From Apostichopus japonicus (Eukaryota; Echinodermata; Holothuroidea; Aspidochirotida; Stichopodidae), in contig NC_092566.1 in assembly GCF_037975245.1 (NCBI RefSeq), positions 13,389,001 through 13,453,000 on the forward strand: 64,000 bases of DNA, written 5' to 3'. Under the pieces are notes generated by a model. That model was not told the DNA's origin and made no database searches. It saw nothing but the letters and a program-made list of their open reading frames with translations. Shown in pieces: positions 7,699 to 20,821 of the stretch (within the stretch, counting starts at the first letter, position 1; the number at the start of each line of letters is the position of its first letter). Made by a program: the position numbers and the translations under genes.

Positions 7699-10600
7699 AA
7701 CACGTACCCCTTTTATCATTTAAGTCCCTCACCGACAATGTATTTGAAACATCGTTATTGTTCCGCCTAATGACGTACTGTAATGATTTGAATAATAATC
7801 CGCAAAGAAGGAATAGGGCCAACTATATATTGAGATAAAAATTAGTGCATGAGTAAATGATGTGGACATAATTTATCGTTTATCTTATCTCCTGTATTAT
7901 CACAAAGTTATTATATTTAATATAAGTATAATATAAGTACATAACTAAACTTAAAGGACCACTCTACAATTCGTGTTTCATAATTTCACCTAGATTGATA
8001 TTTCATCCCTATATACGTGAGTCATTCTGAACACTTTGGCATCGGTCAGTACATTCACTTTCCCTATAGTTTTTAATAAGCAGACACAGCGACATATCAC
8101 ATGATCGGGCCAAATCCTAAAATTCAAGGATTAAAAAAAAAACGATTTTACTAATGAGGGCGTGTAGCCCGTGGAGTCGTTGAAGCCGACTTTATATATA
8201 TTTATGTATAGGGGTCTTGGGGTCTTTCACCAGAATTAAATAAACGTTTCGAGTAAACGGTACATTATGTGAGGCGTTATAGATTATAAATTTGGTTTAT
8301 AATTAGGTTTAAATATACACGGTTCTTCTAATAAACAATCTTTGAAGTTTTCTGTGAGGTTGAAAAATGGGTGAATGCATCCTGCAGGGCGTCCTGAGCC
8401 AAGAGGAGTGGTCTAATTCTCCTCTTTTGAATTTCATCCCCCGGATAATTGTTTTACACCAATATGGAGGTGGGTTATAACACCCCGCCCTCACTCCCTC
8501 CAATTTAAGCACGCTAGGCTGCAGAGTACAACTTTTACCAATTGGACCGAAAACAATGCTGAACAGCTCTTCATCAATCAAATTAAACGTTTTACGCGTA
8601 CAAACATTGAAGTCTTTAAGTTTGGCAAATTCATTTAGTTTAGACGTTTCATTTGAATCAACATATATGTGAAATATAGTACACGCTGCATTTAGGCACA
8701 CACAGGAACCTATGTAATGATGGCAGCTCTCTAATGATATCATGGAACTGTTATTTACCTCTGTAACCATACGAATACAGGGTCAGCAAACTAAGCAAGC
8801 TTTTATCTCTTGAAATTCAGAACATTAAATCCTACAGTGTAGCCATGTTAATATTGTGTCGATCATAAAATCTATAAAAAGTTGGTCTTTATATCCTACG
8901 GCTAAACACGAACATAGCTTTATCGGTGTGGGTGCTCACACAATTGAATGGTGATGAGCTGGTTGTTGGTGCCACGTGAAACTAATAAAAAAAAAATATA
9001 ATCTCTAGTTATTGAAAAGCATGATGTAGATCAATAAACTCTTTTAAAATGTCAAAGCGTGTTTGTACTTAAACTTTGTTTTAATTGGTATGAATCGACC
9101 GACACTCCAAACAAGTTTGACGAAAGTAAGATGCATATTCATTCAGCACACAATTGGGATCGTCAATGTTGTGGCTTATAGTTGTTGTAACATATCGACA
9201 ATGCTGGACGTATTGGGCGTGGGCAGGGTTGTGGCGGAGCATTGGCACATGTCCCCAGTTTACAAAACGCACACACACACAGACACGCACATGGGCCCAT
9301 TTTCATATATTAGAAGTGTCAGGTAATATAAAATATCCTTTTTCATTTTGTAATTTAAATATTGACCTTTCTAATTTAAGGAAATGGTTCATTTCTGTTA
9401 TTTAATTTGACAATAGAATGTAATTGCAAAGTGCCCTGTTGTTGAAATTTAAGAATATTATTAAAGTATTTAGATAGCTATGTGGTTGAACCCCCCCCCC
9501 CTTCGCACCCCCACAAATCAAAGTAAAAAATCCCACTGTCCCACGGGCATTGAACTCGTCCCCGTCGCCCAGAGTGTTAGACTCTGCATTCTATATTGTC
9601 TGCTATGGAATTCCGATCCCTCTACAACCTTCCCTATACGTTGAGAACTCGCCGCTGATTTTTGTTATCGCTCACTCCCTCTATCGCTCACGCCCTCTAT
9701 TTTTAACAATCAACGAAAGTCGACCTGCAATAGGAGAGTGTAAACAGCAGTGGGGAGGAATAAACACAAGACTATATTACTGTATACGTTTTCGGGATAT
9801 AGGGCTCTGAAAGGGTCAGACAGAATTCGTCGAAAGTGAGTTCGCAAAATCCACATGGGTTTGAGATCAAGGTTATGTAGAAAACCGGTCCATCTTCAAA
9901 GGTTACAATAATATATCGTTAAACTTGAAGTTGCTGATAAAGCATTATAGTGTATTTGCTCATTGTATATTCTACACGTGTTACTGAGAAAATCATATAG
10001 ATCATATGGTTCACAGAGAGCTTTATTCTTGGCATTGATACCCGTGTTGTAGTTGCTTTCAAACTTAGTCGACTGATTCCCTACAAACCAAGGACAAAGA
10101 TAGGTTACACGAGTGAAGCTATACCTCAGTCTGTTTGGCCAGACACTGAAAATTCGACTTTCGAGGGGAATCCCCTGCGAACTACCATGCGTTCACTTCT
10201 TTCACAATACAACCCTCGACGAATATACAGTTCTAAATGTCAGGAAGAAACTGAAATATATAAACGCATGTGTATAGAACTATCATAGTCTGTGGAGCCC
10301 TGAATGAGAAATTATAGTAAACCTTTCATAAAGTACACAATTTGTAAACTTGCCTAATGAAGTAAGTTGCATTCTCCATGTACTTCTCCATATCATTCAT
10401 GAAAATATTCTTCATAACAGCAATACGTGCACCGCACTTATAAGCCTGGTAGTTCTATTCTCCACCGTTAAACGAAGGCAAAAGATATGTGAGAATATAT
10501 ATTCAACTTTAATCCACCAAGACGAACCTTCAATGACCATATATATCCTATATAGACTTTGCCACTGTCAGAAAGCGTATGAGAAAAAGGCGGCATTTAA

Positions 10601-10840
10601 TGTTTCGGAACACACAATTTCTGTACTAAATTAGAATAGAGTCGGTCCCGATTAAAAGTAGAAGTCAATATGCATGTAGCCACAGGGACCGTTTTAGCAT
10701 CATTGAAGGGGATAAGCCAACAGTTACGCGTGAAGTTACAACTCCAAAATACGGTACTGCACAACAACCAGTATAGATCAATCATATTTGTGATTATCGG
10801 AATTTATCGCACATCAATAGCAACGTGTCCAGTACAAACC
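7699..10840. other. Intergenic stretch, one unassigned 153-codon frame
   Basis: Apart from the frame at 8309-8770 (listed separately), only short chance-like ORFs are seen. There is an (AC)n patch at about 9269-9290 and a poly-C run near 9490-9500. Confidence 0.4.
8309..8770 (-). other. Unassigned 153-codon open frame
   Basis: The second longest open frame in the window, with its ATG at 8770. The predicted protein is cysteine-containing (for example SCVCLNAACTIF) and has no domain, signal peptide or membrane segment I can name. Its carboxy part (RTPCRMHSPIFQPHRKLQRL) has a low-complexity, noncoding flavour. It sits between two conserved genes with no sign of splicing partners. It may be a chance frame, a decayed transposon or a lineage-specific gene; the first is most likely. 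Confidence 0.15.
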
Positions 10841-10976
10841 ACTGCAGCCCCCCAACCAAAACGTTTGGTGAAATTTCGGGCAATATGCTGAGAATTTTTC
10901 GGGCAACTACTGAAAGAAGAATAATTTGCAATGTGTTTTTCAATGGTTAAACTGATATTATTATTATCGTTATTAT

Positions 10977-11313
10977 TGTAACGACTTGCCCAAAAATTAT
11001 AACCAATATGGAAGGGTAGTAACACGGAAAATATAACCAAAATATTCCAGGAATTGGTTCTTTTGTACAGTGCTCTTGAGCATGTTTTATTTCATGATAA
11101 CAGCACTTAAATATTTGGTATTTATTGGTATTTATTTATATATTCATCAGGTATCGGCATGTGATGTACTAACCGATGAATGCCTATTTCGCGCGCGAAA
11201 AATGTTGGTACTTTTTAAGAAAAAGTCGCCCAGACGAAAACCAAACTACCAAACGACTGATCCGCTCTCAGCCCCAGTCCCCTTGTTGGTTATATTTTTC
11301 GGGCAAGTCGTTA
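10977..11313. repeat. Inverted repeat pair (GTAACGACTTGCCC / GGGCAAGTCGTTAC)
   Basis: GTAACGACTTGCCCAAAAATTATAACCAA at 10978-11006 has its near-exact reverse complement at about 11285-11313 (TTGGTTATATTTTTCGGGCAAGTCGTTAC, written here as two joined parts: TTGGTTATATTTTTCGG and GCAAGTCGTTAC). The ~280-bp interior includes the second copy of the CGCGCG-palindrome repeat at 11150-11215. This looks like a foldback or MITE remnant. Confidence 0.45.
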
Positions 11314-13153
11314 CAGCCCCCCCCCCCAATCATTTAAGGCCCCTACGCCTATGCTTATAGATTCCTTACGTCTATCTATACGCGGTTGTTTACCGGTGCA
11401 AAAACGGCAAGGAGCCTTGTGTTGCTAAGAGCAACGAATACTGTCGTCTGCTTCTCGTGTCTATCTACATTTGTGTACAGTCCTGATAAGCTGCCTGCGT
11501 TTCAGTGCAGTTCGATTTTTTAAAGAAAATACTCAAGATCGAAATTTTGGAACTGAAAACTGCGGTTAACATTGAAAAAATGTACCACTTACCTAGATTA
11601 CACTGTTCCCGTAGCTTCACAAGGAATGTGATAGCTAAGGAGTAATATAAAAGTTAAGTGCTACAAGGGAGCACAGTTACAGGCCCCCCTCCATAGTTGG
11701 TACTTTTTTGGGGGGAGGGGGGGGGGGCGTTTCCTCATGGACACAGTCGGTCCAGGTTAATGTATCGCTGCTGAGTGATACTGTCTACGTTTTATGAAAA
11801 GGCTGACATAACAGAAACAGGGGAAAAAAATCTATATTACAAACGTAATATTAAATTACGATTTCATACAGGAAAGTTAACTGCTGATTTAGTCCTTACC
11901 TGCATGTCAATGTCAACGTTGAACGTTGTTCTAATGGTCATAGTTTTGCTCAAGGAAGGAACCATTTTATAAGTTTGTGCAATTATTTCATTTCATAGAG
12001 AGATAGATAGAAAAAGGTAACGGGAAGTTTGTTGCCCTTGTATACTGTAGGCCTTCTGTATACAAGCAATATAATCGGATACTATCATGAGCAGGATTTA
12101 CTGTCCGAAAATCTGACGCCATTCGACTAAACTGACGTAAAGGCATATAATCTGTTGAACTTTTATTGAACTACGACAATATGCAGTGTATTTTTTGGGT
12201 AAGACTATGTACAGTAGTATTTTTTTTATATTACTTATCCGCAGGCATCCTAATTGGGTATTCAGAAGATGCGACAGGAAATACATTAAAATCTAATAAC
12301 CTATATCGGAAGTCATCACTAACCTATCATAAAGCAAGTGACAACATTGAAATGAAAAATTAAAAGTTCAGCCAGTACCACGATAAATGCAGAGCAAGAA
12401 AACAAAGTACACTGCAGGTTTAGCATTGGGCGCGACGGAGAATATTCCCGATTCATTACCAACCTACCTCTTTCACTGTAACATAGTTACACGTTCATAA
12501 TTTTTATGAGCTATTGAAACCCTTGTACCAGTTTAATGTCACATGTATGAACCAATTACAACATTATACTCGGTAGTAACTCACGGGACCGGCCCTATAC
12601 TTCAAGGCTCTCTCTAAATATACGGAGAAGCTGATAGCCTGATAGTACAGTGCACATACATAAATATATAAATATAAATATTAGTTCAGTCTTCTTGATC
12701 ATGCCAATTTCATTATTCTGTAATCGCTATGGGCAAAGACGGTTGACCCTAGCTGACAATGCCACTGGTCGTAACCGAGGGTTTTCTCACGAAGTCGACA
12801 CAGTATCCAACAAATTCGATTTAGCTCCAAAAAACCACATTTTCACTCAAATTCAAAGCAAAGCTTCGGGAGGAATTCTGTATAAACTTTCATTATCTGC
12901 AACGGAGCACCGATTGCGTTGGTTGCCTCAAATATCTTCTCTTCAAAAAGTCTTGATATAGATGCTTGTCACAATTACTGCCTCGGCAACACAGAAATAC
13001 AGTTAGTCCATAAGTCAGGTTGACAAAGCCGATTGCGCTGTCGCGGGATCTACATGCGAGAACGACTTGTAGTAAGTCTCACTCCAGCTGCACATAGCCT
13101 CTGACCCAACACATACGTATGTCAATCACTTATTAGCATAAAGTCCTTCAATC
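11314..13153 (+). promoter_or_regulatory. CaMKII upstream region and presumptive 5'UTR
   Basis: The promoter of the plus-strand kinase gene, or an upstream untranslated exon, should lie here, but I cannot place a start site: no clear TATA box, and the region is not strongly CpG-rich. An in-frame TAA at 13139-13141 closes the frame upstream of the kinase ATG. A G-rich run lies at about 11710-11727. The open frames at 11775-13000 are short and unremarkable. Confidence 0.35.
11421..11435. promoter_or_regulatory. Candidate RFX-type X-box palindrome
   Basis: GTTGCTAAGAGCAAC is a perfect inverted repeat of GTTGCT/AGCAAC with a 3-bp spacer, close to the RFX factor X-box pattern (GTTGCC N0-3 GGCAAC). 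It lies 1.7 kb upstream of the CaMKII start. Such a site could fit a neuronal or ciliary enhancer, but a single motif match in 64 kb is weak evidence. Confidence 0.25.
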
Positions 13154-13218
13154 ATGGCTAGTCAGACTCCCTCAACAAAGTTCTCAGATGAATACGAACT
13201 AAAAGAGGAGCTTGGAAA
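13154..13218 (+). CDS. CAMK2: CaMKII coding exon 1 (residues 1-21 and part of 22)
   Basis: The exon encodes MASQTPSTKFSDEYELKEEL followed by GK, the amino terminus of calcium/calmodulin-dependent protein kinase II. The family pattern is M-A-x-x-x-x-x-T-R/K-F-x-D-x-Y-x-L-x-E-E-L-G-K. CaMKII is a dodecameric Ser/Thr kinase activated by Ca2+/calmodulin and kept active by autophosphorylation; it acts in synapses, muscle and cytosolic calcium signalling. The start is secure: it aligns with the known first methionine, has A at -3 and G at +4, and follows an in-frame TAA 12 nt upstream. The exon ends AAA|GTGAGT, a good donor, in phase 2, splitting lysine 22 as AA|G. The residues just before the glycine-rich loop are present; the loop itself is completed by exon 2. 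Confidence 0.95.
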
Positions 13219-13353
13219 GTGAGTTTTTGCAATTATATGTTTTAAACCTTCGTAGAATATTCACATCATCATTTTGGCAAGTTATTACCGTTTTTGAGCT
13301 GAAAAGTATCGAAATGCGACCAAGTAAACATACCATATTTTCTGTTTCCACAG
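13219..13353 (+). other. CaMKII intron 1 (135 bp)
   Basis: Donor GTGAGT and acceptor TTTCTGTTTCCACAG with a proper pyrimidine tract. It is unusually short beside the 31-kb and 16-kb introns that follow. The open frame 13212-13490 that reads through it is out of the kinase frame in exon 1 and is not coding. Confidence 0.93.
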
Positions 13354-13448
13354 GGGTGCGTTTAGTATTGTACGACGATGTGTGTGCAAAGCTACCAAGG
13401 ACGAATATGCAGCCAAAATTATCAACACGAAAAAACTTAACCAGAGAG
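13354..13448 (+). CDS. CAMK2: CaMKII coding exon 2 (residues 22-53 and part of 54; ATP-binding lysine)
   Basis: The exon continues the kinase as [20 protein letters not shown] then [12 protein letters not shown]. Joined to exon 1 it completes the glycine-rich nucleotide loop (LGKGAFSIV) and supplies the ATP-anchoring lysine in AAKI, residue 43 of this protein (K42/K43 in vertebrate alpha/delta). The stretch VCKATKDEY is the usual variable beta2-beta3 linker. The exon is flanked by CAG and GTAAGC and ends in phase 1. At 95 bp it has the size I recall for the matching vertebrate CAMK2 exon. The RRC-V-x-K and [12 protein letters not shown] wording is closest to metazoan CaMKII rather than CaMKI or CaMKIV. 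Confidence 0.96.
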
Positions 13449-16400
13449 GTAAGCTGCTTTCAACGAATCAGATACGAAACGTATCGTTAAAGTTATATTT
13501 CTGGGCCTATGTACGAAAGGGTGCAGCTAGGCTAGTAATGGTACTTCTATCAAGCTCCTCACAGGGTCAATCGGGTTAGGATTAACCCATACCTGTAGGG
13601 TATGGAAAGATGCATCTAACGGTATCACTAACAGTATTAGTAGCAGCACATTAGGCTACATGGCAGTAGTACTAGTGCCAGTACTGTAGTCCTATGCCTA
13701 GAAATGGTATTAGTATTACCACTAGTAGTAGTACTAAGAGCAGTATATTAAAAGTATAGCATAGTAGTGATACCTTGATTCAGTTTAGCTGTACCATGTC
13801 TTGAGTCTCGTACAAGAATGAATTCCAAATTAAGGTGATTTGGAGCTTTTTGAAAATTAATCAGCACATAGTCACATTACTTGAACAGTACTCAGATTTT
13901 CCTTTGATGAATTGGAAATTCTCTAGCATGTTTGAAAATTTGAAACATAGGATAGGCTATTACTATTAGTTTTACTTCCCATTCAAACATGCATTTACCT
14001 CCAACAAACAGGTAGTTTTGCACTTTGACAGACATTGCAGTTCTTGTGTATTTTGGGTATGTGTGTTTGGTAGGACTTGTTTAACCTACTGAATATTTTA
14101 GAACCTGTAGGCTGAACTCATGTTGGGCATAATAATCTAAGGGATCTCATGTTGATTTGAGGCAAACAAGTTAAATGTGATAGTTGCACAACAACAAAAC
14201 ATTTGTATTTCTTGGAACTTCGAAATCTATTTCATACTTTAATAGTGCATATTTCTAATTATACCAACATTCATGTTTGGTGGTATCGTATTTTCTTCAC
14301 AAATCCTATAAGGAAAGTTAAAACCGTATCCAATCCAAGCTGGTAGTGACAGCTAGTAACACCTAGTAACACCAATAAAAAAACTTATATTTTGTAAATG
14401 TGCATTAATAACACCATACCATTCTGCATGTTCCCCTGGTAAAAAATGTGGCACCAAAGTTCAACCAACAATTTCTGGATTTGGTGTGTACCAGAAATCC
14501 AAATTGAGCTAAACTTATGAATAGACTATGAAGGGCGAGTTGCTATCCATCCAGCATCACTGACATTTACATATAGCATTGTAAAAGAACTGCATCCCAG
14601 GCTGACAATACATTAACCTATATTGTTTACGATTTACATGTATACACATGCTGTTATAAACTTCAACTTATGACCCATACCCTTCCTCTATAGGTGTAGG
14701 TCCAGTCTCTGAGTGACTTAGAACTGGAACTCTTATTTGATATGCAACATAATGTATAACATCTTTTGCTAGGTTACGGACACGACCAATGGTCATGTAC
14801 AAGTTTTGAAAAGGCATCCCAGTGTATCCTGAAAGAATTCAGACTTTTTTAATTGATGGATAAATGTTACTGACATTACTTTTCGTATAAATTACACAAT
14901 ATAATTCAGTATACTGTATGTAATTACTGAAGTACTTTATATATATAAGTACACAAGCAGACTGTTTTCTGCCCCTTTGAAGATTTTATGGGACGTCTAC
15001 AAAGATCAATTGAAGTTAACCGGAAATGCTTAAAATTTTGAACACATTAAAACCAATTCCCAATGCAAATTCTGTGCAGTATCAGTTCATGGAAGCTGTG
15101 ACATTGTTGGATGCAATATGATGTACTTAATCTGGTAATACAAGGAAGTACCTGTTATTCTATTTATTAGTAGATTATGAATTTCTTTTATCATTGCATA
15201 CCTTGACTAGCAATTGTCACATGTATTTATGCATGGAATGTGTATACATGCTGTTTTACCTTCCTTGAAAATTTGATTAGTTTACAGTCGCCACCATTCA
15301 CATACTATGTACAGCACTATAACTAACAATTGCAGTATGTGATTTGATTTAAGCCTACAGAGTTTACATGTGATAGTGTACAGCATTTCTGCCAGGTCTC
15401 ACCATTCATGCTCTTTACTAGCTAAATATGAGTGGATTTTACTGTTTGCAAATAGATGTTAAGGGAGCATGTACTTTCATAACTGTTGTAACCATAGTCA
15501 GGGAAGTATTAAAACCTTAAGTGCCACAGAATTGCCACTTAGGGACCCAAACATTCCGTTTGCTACTGTGTTTTTCTGAGATGTTTATTTTCGAAGGTTG
15601 GTCTTGAGCTCTACATTCTTCATGCAGCTTGTTGCACCACTGCATGTATCATCAGTATAGGCTGCTCCATGACTGTGCCATGTATATGTTAGGCTACAAT
15701 GCTAACTGTAAATGATAACTAGTGCAGGCACACCTAGCTAATGAAGCCCTTCATTAGACAAAAGTTCTGATAGAACAACAAACATAACAATGACATTGGA
15801 AAGATTACAAAAGTGAATATTATTGAAGATTGTTAGAGTAACAGAAGAGAGTGTAGGTTGATGCAAGAACCTTAACCAGTCAGCTGGAAGTACTGCAAGC
15901 AGTGTAGGTCTTTTAGTAGGCTAAAGGCCTATTACATCTAGCCGATAAATTTAACTGTAAAACATACTTCAAGTTCAAGCAGGTTTGCATTTTAAAAGTG
16001 AAGAGGAATTTCATCAACTTGCGGGGTCAGAACTTGCAAAGAGTGGTCTTTTGGATTAATTGAAGGAAACTTCAAGTGGGAATTAGAATTTAGTAAGTAG
16101 GCCTATATTTTGTTAAGCTCTTAACTGATTAAATAGCAAGTGGCTGAAGTTGTGATTTTTTTGGCCTGTCTGTTGTCCAATTGGATTGTATACATTCATT
16201 GGCTGTGCACAGTATGTCCTATCTATCTGATTCTCTGTTCTTTTACCTTCCTCCACCAAAAATATGTGCTTTTCCACCTACAGTACTTACAAAAATTTGT
16301 ACGTCACTGACTTACTGTACGTACTTCCAGTTTCTTGTCCATTTTGTCTTGTTTCTTTTCTTTGCCGTTTAATACAAAGTAAGGTAAAGTTCTCAGTGTG

Positions 16401-19400
16401 TGTCATATATATTGTACATGTAGTTTACCAGCAGTGGCAATTTCTGATCACTGTATACATACATGTACTAAGCCTAGCATGGTATGTATGTTAGTGCATT
16501 AAAAAAAAGAAATCAAAAACATAAAGGAGGGCAAAAAGAAAGAACCAGAAACAGCCTGATCTTCATTGAGACAGGACACTTAAACAAAATACTGTATATT
16601 ATGGTTCAGTACCAGATCATTATTGCTTCATTATGTAAATTAACATCGCTGTTGTGTTAAAGGATTTTCTGTTGATATCCTAACAGAAAATTTGAGTGCT
16701 TATGAGTGTTATGTTTCTATTCTTCAACTATTCCAACATATGTTAAAATATGTTGTGTGAAATAGTCGCTTAAGGCTATAAATTTTGAAATGAAAGATTT
16801 TACTCTTAAGCCATGTGTTTATAAGTTTTAATAATTCATGCTGAATATGTACATGTAGTTTTAATTTCAGTAATCTACATTGACGATGTTAAAAGGTGAT
16901 TTCTCACAAAATACTGTACTTGTGGTATTGGGTACAAGCTGGACCAAAAGCATAGTCTTAAAGATCTAGTATGGCATCTAAAACTAAATTATGTGTTACT
17001 CATCCTTTAAGTGGATGACATCAATCTTAAGTACCAATGAAATATGAGATTGATATCAAACATGGTAATATTGCTGTTATTATTCGATACTTCTTGTTCC
17101 TCTTCCTAATAGAAAATTATGTGTATAGTAGAATATGGAATACAATTAGCATTCCCCTCCCTGAAGTGTTGGAGATGAAATGGCTTTTCTATAGAAATTC
17201 TCTAGTGTGTTCATCAGGTAACTAAGTAGTAAAATTGTGCATAAATTGTGCATACAAGACAGAACTTTTCTGTATGGAACCTAATTCACATATATTAGAG
17301 AACATGTCTGCTTAACCGAAGTATTAAAACAGTTTTGTAATACAACATTAACAATGTACATGTACAATATGAGGTCTGTCAGATTTACTGCAAGCAATGT
17401 CACGTTGCTCTTACTTCACATACAGTATATATGATAGTGGCGTAGCAAAGGTACTTAAATTATTTATATTCCTTGGTTGTCTCCCTTTAAACCAAATCTT
17501 TTCCAGGCAGTCACAGTGATGGTTTGTAAATATTATTTTGGTTTGATCATGATCTCCTCATGGTGTATCTTTGAAATCTATGCACAGTTTGACCCAACCT
17601 TCTTTTCTTATCTGCTATCAATTCAAAACAACAAGGAAAGTCAACTGTGGCTGTTTATCTTATGTTCAAAGAAAAAAAAAAAAAATCTTTGCTTTTGGAT
17701 GTTGGTTTGATTTACAGAGTCTCAGTTTGCATATCCATTTGCAAGTAGGTTACTGACCCAGATTGAGGCTTGAGAAATCGGGTTGGAAATAGTGAAACTT
17801 TAGCATCTTTCTGTTGGGTAAATTATCATTTGTTAAAAATGTTGAAGAGTATGTACAAGAGATGACTGTAGGCTGTGTAAAGGACATAGGGAGTTGTTTC
17901 AGATTAATCTGGATCCCCATGTACGTATTGGATTTAAATTAGAACAAAATACAATCGGTAAAGGTTTGTTCTAAATATGACTATCATGTGTATCGTGAAA
18001 AGTTCAGCTCTTGTACAGTTCTAAGTTCTACATATGAGTATCATGTGTATAGTGAAAAGTTCAGCTCTTGTGCAATTTTAAGTTTGATGTAAAGTTTGTG
18101 CTGTAACTAAGTTTGAAAGATGTTGTGATTATTTTCAAATTGGCAATGAAGATCATCCTCTATGAACTGGAATAGCCATATTTTCTAAGCAGTAATATTT
18201 AAAGGACTCATAAAGGAACTTTTGAAAATTTTCAGGGCAATATGTAAGTATTCCTTTTGTTGTTTTTCATGTTGTAGCGTACAATTATATAAGAACAACT
18301 CTTATCCAGATATGGAGATGGCGGTTACTTCACTGGAAATGTCATCAGCCTGTCAAAGTTCTTGATTTGATTTGTCGCCAATTTCTGTCCTGCATCGCAT
18401 GTAGTGCGCTACAGCACAATATTTGGTACGTCATTCTGTGAAAAACTTGCTAAACTTATGAACCTTTATAATTGCAAGGAAGGAAAACCAAAAATAAAAT
18501 ACTATTGAAGGGCACCGTACTGATCTTGCAGAAAAGCTTACATTACAAACCAGGTTTAAACTGAGAAAGCAAGTATTGTTACAAAAATTTATGAAATTAA
18601 CATATTTTGCCAGCAGTAAGGTCTAATCTTCCAAGAAGAGGCGAGCGATCATACATAATATGGACAATTTGCAACCACACACATACGTGAATGTCATGTC
18701 CTTTTTGTTTAACTGGGCATATGAAGGAATAATTTATTTTATTTATGATCAGTGTGATATTAATATTAATAATGATGATGGTGATGATCACATGATTTTG
18801 CTCGTTAGTTCTTGGAAGACATATAATGCAGAACTGATGTGTCAGTTCAAGAAACCATTTTACCTATCATGCCAAATGATTTTTTATTGAGGAGATGTTA
18901 TTCACCCATGCCCCCCTCTTTTCTCCTAAAGTATTAGATATGTATGCAGTTGAGAGCATTAAGGGCCTCATAAATTATGCAAAAGAAAAAGAAAAGAAAA
19001 ATATGTATCTTATCTGAACCGATGAAGTGAAAAAGGGGGGAAAAAACAACGATGATCACAGATGTGTTGGTGACATTAAGTTAAGTCAGATATTAAATTT
19101 TTTTCTGAAGGTATTGGTACTGTGTAGATAGTACGAAGCAAATCTTGAATCTTTATCAGAACTTTTGAAGAACAGACCTTTAGGTCTTCTCAGTTTTGCT
19201 ATAATCTGCTTATGGGTGCAGCACGTAGTAGGAGTGGCATAGGATACATACCTGTGTACATAATATGTGAATGCAAATGAAACATGGAATATTGTAAAGC
19301 AAATATAGTTGTAGAACACAACTTTATTCGATCCTTTCAAGTAAAGGTCTGTCATAGGAACAGTATTTTGAGAAATGGACAGTTGTCTAGAATTGCGTAT

Positions 19401-20821
19401 GTTGTTTTTTTTTTTCTTTGTTTGAGATCGGTACGTATCTTTGATCTTAAATAGTTAACCCATAATTGTTCACAAAGTAACAGTAGATAACTTAATCTAC
19501 AGACATACCCCAATCTAATTTAAGACATATTAAAGAATAATACTAATCTTGTTGAATGTATTGGTATGGAAGTTTTCAAAAATGTCTTCACACATGGTTA
19601 TAAAGTAGCAAGGAACTATTACTGCATTGCAATATCCAGGTAGAGGAATTTAGACTAAGTACACACTTTCTCTTTCACGTAATTTATCAGAGTAATAACT
19701 TTACATGAACAATGCTTTCAAATTCTACGTTTGCATAACATTGAATCTGTGAGAATCATAAACTACACTATGCAAGGTACAGACTGTGAAAACACCGCAA
19801 TATACCTTATGTAATTTCAATCAGGCCTTGACAAATACTGTCGCCAGAATTTAACTTTGGCGAATAGAAAATACAATAAGCTCAACATTTTGGGGAGTGA
19901 CTTGTGGACTAGTCAAACCCCAATGTTAGCAATACTATTGTTACAAGTATTTCACAGAATGATAAAAGCAGTACATTGGCAAACTTGAAACAAGTTTAAG
20001 TTGTATACTGATTTTTGTCAACGGCCAATCTAAATGGGAATTAACTGTGTAAAAAGGTACGCTATTATATACGGGAATTTTGCATGTGCGGAGGTTGTTC
20101 ACAAACTTCACGGGGCATTTATAAACATGCAGCAAAAACTAAAATCTAATATAAAAATTTATTATAGGGAGCGGTTTGAGCTATTGAAGTACATAATGTA
20201 TTTTAAAGGCATTCATAAACATGTTGTGTTACCATATTCACTTCTAAACCAATTAAGAAAGGTTGTTGAACATCGATATCATGACAGCTTGGTTATGGGC
20301 GGGCAACCCCTAAATAGTGGAGTATAGTAGCCTACTAGCAGCCTAAGTAGACTACTAACAATAAACGTAGGCATATCCCTATCTGAAGTTAAAATATAAG
20401 AGCATTAAATTACTATAATAATCGAAACTTTAACAAATTGTATTCTGAGTTAAACTATATTATATTCATAAGTTAGTGACACAAGACCCCTCTAGAGTTG
20501 ACATGCAGAAAATCAAATCCACAATACACGATTATCTGTCATTTCGGTAAAACATTCATAACGACAAATCATGGAACTTCTGAGTTGGTTAGGCTATAAT
20601 GTGCCATACACTAACAATGATAGGATAGTATTAGGTACGTTAACACAAAACCTATGGAGACTTGAACAGCAATCATAGTGGCAAGTGAATTTGCGTTTTG
20701 GCATTTAGAGTTTTGTGACGGTCGCCAATGGTGAGGACTTTTAAAAATAATTGTTGAGGCCTGATTACAATAACACAAGCAATTGAAGGATTTTTATTCA
20801 TTGTTGATTAATGAAAACTTT
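13449..20821 (+). other. CaMKII intron 2, first part
   Basis: AT-rich intronic DNA with no recognisable exon, RNA gene or mobile element. It holds an AGT-rich low-complexity patch at about 13610-13775, and a 57-bp direct duplication around 17975-18080 (TATCATGTGTAT...GTGAAAAGTTCAGCTCTTGT, listed separately). Open frames here are all short. Confidence 0.7.
17975..18083 (+). repeat. Two-copy direct repeat, 57-bp period
   Basis: TATCATGTGTAT, then AGTGAAAAGTTCAGCTCTTG, occurs at 17982 and again at 18039 with few differences: a simple local duplication. Confidence 0.7.

Noticed and set aside
7406-7822. 138-codon minus-strand gene
   Set aside because: Its central part is a copy of the CAGGCGCGTA-family repeat, also found at 6.1-6.3 kb and 6.85-7.01 kb.
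13212-13579. Plus-strand frames overlapping exons 1-2 of CaMKII (92 and 65 codons)
   Set aside because: They read through intron 1 or past the exon 2 donor. The real coding segments are defined by family alignment plus GT/AG boundaries; only the exon 2 portion of one frame is genuine.
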